10,371 nucleotides of DNA from the NCBI GenBank assembly GCA_934565775.1, contig CAKTIN010000067.1, positions 1 to 10,371 of the forward strand. Reading direction: 5' to 3'. The notes beneath the pieces were generated by a model. That model made no database searches. It worked only from the letters and a program-made list of their open reading frames with translations, and had not been told where the DNA came from. Below are positions 6,841 through 10,371 of this stretch, one piece after another. Position numbers and translations under genes: made by a program. The stretch is from an uncultured Oscillospiraceae bacterium. Its GTDB lineage: Bacteria; Bacillota; Clostridia; Oscillospirales; Oscillospiraceae. Each line of letters begins with the position of its first letter. Position 1 is the first letter of the stretch.

Positions 6841-6878
6841 GTTCCGCAGGAACGGTTTACTTTTTTCCGCATTTGCGG
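6841..6878. repeat. Two short inverted repeats at the LCP gene promoter
   Basis: GTTCC-GCA-GGAAC at 6841-6853 ends three bases before the -35 element. CCGCA-TT-TGCGG at 6867-6878 fills the promoter spacer up to the -10. Both have perfect 5-bp arms. They may bind a regulator, but arms this short also arise by chance in GC-rich DNA. Confidence 0.35.
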
Positions 6879-6884
6879 TATGAT
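6856..6884 (+). promoter_or_regulatory. Sigma-A-type promoter for the LCP gene and gluQ
   Basis: TTTACT (6856-6861) and TATGAT (6879-6884) are separated by exactly 17 bp. Transcription would start near 6891, leaving a leader of about 18 bases that contains AAAGGAGG. This supports the ATG at 6909 as the start and excludes an in-frame ATG at 6873, upstream of the -10. Confidence 0.78.
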
Positions 6885-6908
6885 AGGGGGACGAAAGGAG
6901 GCGCTGCT

Positions 6909-8198
6909 ATGCCTGATCCCAAGAAAGACCAAGATGTGGACGATATTGACGCCCTGCTGCGCAGTATTGACTGGGCAGTGGCCCGGGAGACCCGGGCGGA
7001 GTCTGAGCCGTATGAGCCGGAGGACGATCCGGCTTTGGATGAAATAGAAGAGGAGCCCTACGATTCGCCCCAGGAGCCGGTGCAGCCGGCGATCCGGGCC
7101 TATAATGCGGATTTTTCAGAGGAGCGGCCCGCCCTGCGGCGGCCGGGAAGGGAGGAAGCCATGGACGATACCCGGCGCCGCCGGGCGATGGAGGAGACGA
7201 TCGTGCGCCGTCCCCCGGCCCGGAAGAAGGCAAGCCCCGCTCCCGCCCACCGGGAGCCCCCTGCACAAAAGAAGGCGAAGAAGCGCCGGGGCTGCGGCTG
7301 CCTGCCGGTTTTGCTGCTGTTTATCCTGCTGATCGCAGGAGGGCTCTTCCTGCTGCGCTCTGCCCTCCCCGCGCCCAAGGCAACCCAGGGGACCCTGGGG
7401 GAGCGGAAGAAGGACTGCTCCGTGATCCTCCTGGCGGGGACCGACGACGAGGGGGGCCGGACGGATACCATGATCCTGCTCTACGTCAACCGGAGCGAGA
7501 AGCAGATCAATCTGGTGAGTCTGCCCCGGGATACCCTGACCTATTCCGTGGCGGGCAATCCCGCCAAGCTGAACTCCGCCTATGGCCGCAACGGCCGGGG
7601 GCAGGAGGGCATGGAGGCGCTGCTGGACTACGTGCAGGACATCATCGGCTTCCGCCCGGATGGCTATATGCTCATCAACTTGAAGGGCTTCGCCAACGTG
7701 GTGGACGCCATGGGCGGGGTAAAGATCGATGTGCCCCAGGATATGTTCTACGAGGACGCCTCCCAGGATCTGTACATTGATCTGAAGCAGGGACTCCAGA
7801 AGCTGGACGGCAAGGAGGCCCTGGGCCTGGTGCGCTTCCGTTCCGGCTATGCCCTGGCGGACCTTCAGCGGGTGCAGGTGCAGCGGGAATTCCTGTCTGC
7901 GTGCATGGACCAGTGGCTGACGCCTGCCAAGCTGTACCGGCTGCCGGGGGCTCTGTCCGCCCTTCAGGCGGATACCACCCAGGACCTGTCCACCGGCAAC
8001 CTGCTGTGGCTGGCGCTTTCGGCCTGGAAGGCGGGGGTGGGAAATGTCCAGAGCGTGACCCTGCCCGGGGAGGCGGAGACGGTTTACGGTGCGTCCTACT
8101 ATCTCCTGGACCGGGAGGGCGTGGCCGAGACCATAAACACCTATTGTAATCCCTATACCAGTCGGGTTGCGGCGGAGGATCTGAACATTGCAGACTGA
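6909..8198 (+). CDS. LytR-CpsA-Psr (LCP) family cell-wall polymer ligase
   Basis: LCP proteins sit in the cytoplasmic membrane and transfer undecaprenyl-linked glycopolymers, such as wall teichoic acid or capsule, onto peptidoglycan on the outer face. The 429-residue protein has a charged cytoplasmic tail (1-129; strongly acidic at about 31-56, basic and proline-rich at about 89-127), one transmembrane helix (131-149), and an extracellular LCP domain (about 168-380). Family motifs are AGTDD...RTDTMILL (176-191), VSLPRDT (203-209), KLNSAYG (220-226), DGYMLINLKGF (251-261), GGVKIDVP (269-276) and LDGKEALGLVRFRSGYALADLQRVQVQR (in two blocks, 299-326). These include the acidic and arginine residues expected to bind magnesium and the pyrophosphate (R184, D186, R207, D208, R309, R311, R321). 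The ATG at 6909 has AAAGGAGG seven bases upstream. The stop codon overlaps the start of gluQ. The polymer attached cannot be told from sequence. Confidence 0.93.
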   Translation: MPDPKKDQDVDDIDALLRSIDWAVARETRAESEPYEPEDDPALDEIEEEPYDSPQEPVQPAIRAYNADFSEERPALRRPGREEAMDDTRRRRAMEETIVRRPPARKKASPAPAHREPPAQKKAKKRRGCGCLPVLLLFILLIAGGLFLLRSALPAPKATQGTLGERKKDCSVILLAGTDDEGGRTDTMILLYVNRSEKQINLVSLPRDTLTYSVAGNPAKLNSAYGRNGRGQEGMEALLDYVQDIIGFRPDGYMLINLKGFANVVDAMGGVKIDVPQDMFYEDASQDLYIDLKQGLQKLDGKEALGLVRFRSGYALADLQRVQVQREFLSACMDQWLTPAKLYRLPGALSALQADTTQDLSTGNLLWLALSAWKAGVGNVQSVTLPGEAETVYGASYYLLDREGVAETINTYCNPYTSRVAAEDLNIAD

Positions 8199-9135
8199 AG
8201 CCGGGAAAATCGTGGGGCGCTTTGCGCCGACCCCCAGCGGGCGGATGCACCTGGGCAATGCCTTCGCGGCGCTGCTGGCCTGGCTGTCCGTCCGGCATAG
8301 GGGCGGGGAGCTGGTCCTGCGGATGGAGGACCTGGATTTTGAACGGAGCCGGGAGGCCTATGCCCGGGATATTCGCCGGGAGTTGGAGTGGCTGGGCCTG
8401 GACTGGGACCGGGAGACCCAGCCCCAGAGCCAGCGAAGCGGGGTCTATGATACTTACTTCCAAAGGCTGGACCGACTGGGGCTGCTCTATCCCTGCTATT
8501 GCACCCGGAGCAGGCTCCATGCCATCGGCGCGCCCCACGCCTCCGACGGGACCTATGTCTATCCCGGCACCTGCCGGAATCTGACCCCGGAGCAGCGGGC
8601 GGCCTTTCACCGGGCTCCGGCCTGGCGGGTGCGGGTCCCGGACCGGGAGGTCGCCTTTGTGGACGGGGTCCAGGGGGCCTATACGGAGAATCTCCAAAGA
8701 GACTGCGGGGACTTTGTGGTCCGCCGGGCGGACGGAGTCTATGTCTATCAGCTGGCCGTGGTGGTGGACGACGGGCTGGCCGGTGTCAACGAGGTGGTGC
8801 GGGGCTGGGACCTGCTGGCCTCCGCGCCTAGGCAGATGTACTTGCAGGAGCTGTTCGGCTTTCCTAAACCGGCGTATTACCATGTCCCTCTGCTGCTGGC
8901 CCCGGACGGGCGGCGGCTGTCCAAGCGGGACGGGGATCTGAGCCTGGAGGCCCTGGGAGAGAAGCTGCCCCCGGAGGCGGTACTGGGCGCCCTGGCCTGG
9001 GCGGCGGGGCTGCGAAAGACTCCGGAGCCGGTATCCACTGGGGAGCTGGTGGCGTCGTTCTCCTGGACTGCCGTGGCGGACCGGGCCAAGCAGAGCCCGG
9101 AGGGCGTCCGCCTGCCCGGGACGCTTTGGAGCTAG
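8188..9135 (+). CDS. gluQ: Glutamyl-queuosine tRNA(Asp) synthetase
   Basis: GluQ-RS (YadB) activates glutamate and attaches it to the queuosine base at position 34 of tRNA-Asp; it does not charge a tRNA 3' end. The 315-residue protein is a truncated class I glutamyl-tRNA synthetase catalytic core with no anticodon-binding domain. It shows the HIGH-type motif in RFAPTPSGRMHLGNA (11-25), RMEDLD (45-50), a zinc site of C103, C105, Y125 and C129 (CYC...YPGTC), and the KMSKS-type LSKRDGD (244-250). The likely start is a TTG at 8188, which overlaps the end of the LCP gene by 11 bp. GGAGG lies nine bases upstream, and the product begins ten residues before the conserved RFAPTPSG. Its presence implies the cell makes or salvages queuosine. 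It is probably cotranscribed and translationally coupled with the LCP gene. Confidence 0.94.
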   Translation: MQTEAGKIVGRFAPTPSGRMHLGNAFAALLAWLSVRHRGGELVLRMEDLDFERSREAYARDIRRELEWLGLDWDRETQPQSQRSGVYDTYFQRLDRLGLLYPCYCTRSRLHAIGAPHASDGTYVYPGTCRNLTPEQRAAFHRAPAWRVRVPDREVAFVDGVQGAYTENLQRDCGDFVVRRADGVYVYQLAVVVDDGLAGVNEVVRGWDLLASAPRQMYLQELFGFPKPAYYHVPLLLAPDGRRLSKRDGDLSLEALGEKLPPEAVLGALAWAAGLRKTPEPVSTGELVASFSWTAVADRAKQSPEGVRLPGTLWS

Positions 9136-9150
9136 GGACGGAAGGATAAA

Positions 9151-9190
9151 CCGGGCCTCGCGTGTGAGGTGCTTCATGCGCAAGGCCCGG
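9151..9190 (+). terminator. Long hairpin downstream of gluQ, probable but imperfect terminator
   Basis: A perfect 8-bp outer stem CCGGGCCT/AGGCCCGG (9151-9158 with 9183-9190) holds a further GCG/CGC pairing (9160-9162 with 9179-9181) and a TGAG/TTCA stem with loop GTGC (9165-9176). The bases that follow on the plus strand, CTTTGCATTT, form a weak and broken T-run, so termination may be incomplete. It begins 16 bp after the gluQ stop codon. Confidence 0.55.
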
Positions 9191-9271
9191 CTTTGCATTT
9201 CCCGGGTTCTTTTTGGTGAAATTAGCAAGGAATGCACTCAAAAACAAGGCAAATTCCCCAAAGGGTGGCCC

Positions 9272-9300
9272 TTGTATCTCGGGAGGTTTTTTGCTATAAT
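9272..9300 (+). promoter_or_regulatory. Extended -10 sigma-A promoter for recJ
   Basis: TTGTAT (9272-9277) is followed after 17 bp by a perfect TATAAT (9295-9300), preceded by TGC (9292-9294), which forms an extended -10. The expected start is near 9307, 16 to 28 bases before the candidate recJ start codons. An inverted repeat AAGGG-TGG-CCCTT (9261-9273) touches the -35. Confidence 0.8.
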
Positions 9301-9334
9301 AGACAGAAAAGAACGATAATGGATGTGGAATGAC

Positions 9335-10371
9335 GTGAAGTACGGAACCTGGAAAATTGCGGAGCCCGGGGTTCAGCAGGTAAACGCGCTGGTGGGAGGC
9401 GGAATCCCGCCACTGCCCGCCCTGGTGCTGGCGGCCCGGGGGATCGACACCCCGGAGAAGGCCCGGGAGGCCCTGTCCCGGGATGCGGAGCTGCCGGACC
9501 CGTTTTTGATGACGGATATGGACCGGGCGGTGGGCCGGGTGGGCCTTGCCATGACCCGGGGCGAGAAAATTGCCGTATTTGGGGACTACGATGTGGACGG
9601 GATCACCGCTACCTGCTTGCTGACGGATTTTCTGCGCCAATGCGGCGCCCAGTGCCAGTCCTACATTCCCAGCCGCCTGGAGGAGGGCTACGGCCTAAAC
9701 CCCATTGCCATCCGGCAGCTGGCGGGCGACGGAGTGGGGCTGATCATCACCGTGGACTGCGGGATCACGGCGCTGGAGGAGGCGGAGCTCTGCCGGGAGC
9801 TGGGGGTGGATCTGGTCGTTACCGATCACCATGAGTGCAAGGAGCGCCTGCCCCGGGCGGTGGCGGTGGTGGACCCCCACCGGCCGGACGGCGGTTACCC
9901 CCATAAGGACCTGTCCGGGGTCGGAGTGGCCTTTAAGCTGGCCTCCGCCCTGTCTGGGAGCCAGGAGGCGGTGCTGGAGCAGTATGCGGATATGCTCTGC
10001 CTGGGGACGGTGGCGGATGTGATGCCCCTGCGGGGGGAGAACCGGGCCTTCGTAGCCAGGGGGCTGGAGATGCTGAAAAAGACCGGCCGCCCGGGGCTGG
10101 CCGCCCTGATCGCGGAGTCCGGCTGCCAGCCCGAGAAGCTGACCGCCGCGTCCATCGGCTATGTGCTAGCACCGCGGATCAACGCTGCCGGGCGGATGGG
10201 AAAAATCGGCCTGGCGGTGGAGCTGTTCCTGACCCAGGACCCCGCCCGGGGGAAGGAAGTGGCCGCCGCCCTGTGCGAGCTGAACCGGGAGCGCCAGGCG
10301 GTGGAGTCGGAGATTTACCGGCAGGCCGTGGCCATGCTCCCGACGGACCGCTCCCCGGAGGCGATCGTCCT
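9335..10371 (+). CDS. recJ: Single-stranded-DNA-specific exonuclease RecJ (C-terminal part missing at the window edge)
   Basis: DHH-family 5'-to-3' single-strand DNA exonuclease used in recombination and repair. I translated the plus strand directly: 345 codons are open to the right edge, against at least 560 residues for the family. Visible motifs are GDYDVDG (83-89), TVDCG (139-143), the name-giving DHH in VVTDHHE (161-167), DLSGVGVAFKL (192-202), GTVADVMPL (224-232) and PRINAAGRMG (280-289). These cover the metal-binding DHH core; the DHHA1 and OB domains lie mostly outside. Start choice is uncertain. The GTG at 9335 gives a VKYGTWKI N-terminus that resembles the MKY start I recall for clostridial homologues, whereas an in-frame ATG at 9323 would add MWND. 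Neither has a strong Shine-Dalgarno. The gene follows its own promoter and is a separate unit from gluQ, unless the hairpin leaks. Confidence 0.95.
   Translation, partial: MKYGTWKIAEPGVQQVNALVGGGIPPLPALVLAARGIDTPEKAREALSRDAELPDPFLMTDMDRAVGRVGLAMTRGEKIAVFGDYDVDGITATCLLTDFLRQCGAQCQSYIPSRLEEGYGLNPIAIRQLAGDGVGLIITVDCGITALEEAELCRELGVDLVVTDHHECKERLPRAVAVVDPHRPDGGYPHKDLSGVGVAFKLASALSGSQEAVLEQYADMLCLGTVADVMPLRGENRAFVARGLEMLKKTGRPGLAALIAESGCQPEKLTAASIGYVLAPRINAAGRMGKIGLAVELFLTQDPARGKEVAAALCELNRERQAVESEIYRQAVAMLPTDRSPEAIV

Noticed and set aside
6746..6908. Possible riboswitch upstream of the ECF S gene
   Set aside because: The best promoter leaves only about 24 leader bases, and I could not recognise any conserved riboswitch core in the divergent region.
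6811..7047. Short plus-strand frame upstream of and overlapping the LCP gene
   Set aside because: It starts upstream of the predicted LCP promoter -35 and runs out of frame into LCP; the LCP frame has the strong AAAGGAGG site.
7116..8258. Minus-strand open frame of 380 codons
   Set aside because: Antisense to the LCP gene, which carries all its family motifs; low-complexity composition.
7675..9237. Minus-strand open frame of 520 codons
   Set aside because: Antisense to LCP and gluQ, with a proline-, arginine- and glycine-rich composition typical of shadow frames.
8864..9640. Minus-strand open frame of 258 codons across the gluQ-recJ gap
   Set aside because: It covers the recJ promoter and is antisense to clear gluQ and recJ coding sequence; no domain seen.

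Overview
The window looks like ordinary chromosomal DNA from a high-GC member of the Firmicutes, most likely a Clostridia of the Oscillospiraceae/Flavonifractor-like type. This assignment is an inference. It rests on the gene content (single-chain alpha2-type glycyl-tRNA synthetase, LytR-CpsA-Psr protein, stand-alone ECF transporter S subunit), strong AGGAGG-type ribosome binding sites, and sigma-A-like promoters with 17-bp spacers. Nine protein genes fill nearly all of the window. I see no tRNA or rRNA gene, CRISPR array, insertion sequence or phage gene, and no gene-free stretch longer than about 190 bp.

Minus-strand half (1-6745). Transcription runs right to left. A two-gene unit at 6745-5624 encodes an ECF transporter substrate-binding (S) subunit and a small class I SAM methyltransferase, and ends at a clean intrinsic terminator (5584-5613). 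A new sigma-A promoter (5550-5578) starts six bases beyond that terminator. It drives a tightly packed unit: a phosphoglycolate phosphatase-like HAD enzyme (gph), a 5'-deoxynucleotidase (yfbR), the branch-migration helicase recG, and an RlmI-type 23S rRNA cytosine methyltransferase. The genes overlap or have the next ribosome binding site on the previous stop codon, so translational coupling is likely. No convincing terminator follows rlmI. A separate promoter at 997-1025 then drives the glycyl-tRNA synthetase gene, which runs off the left edge.

Plus-strand half (6909-10371). A 163-bp divergent intergenic region (6746-6908) holds back-to-back promoters for the ECF gene and for a LytR-CpsA-Psr (LCP) cell-wall ligase gene, with several inverted repeats. 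The LCP gene overlaps gluQ (glutamyl-queuosine tRNA-Asp synthetase) by 11 bp. gluQ is followed by a long hairpin, then an extended -10 promoter and recJ, which runs off the right edge.

Together the genes serve translation quality and RNA modification (glyQS, rlmI, gluQ), DNA repair and recombination with nucleotide clean-up (recG, recJ, yfbR, gph), envelope assembly (LCP) and vitamin or precursor uptake (ECF S). I found no evidence of a new multi-gene system. The least-explained parts are the substrate of the ECF S/methyltransferase pair, the inverted repeats in the promoter regions, and the charged N-terminal tail of the LCP protein.
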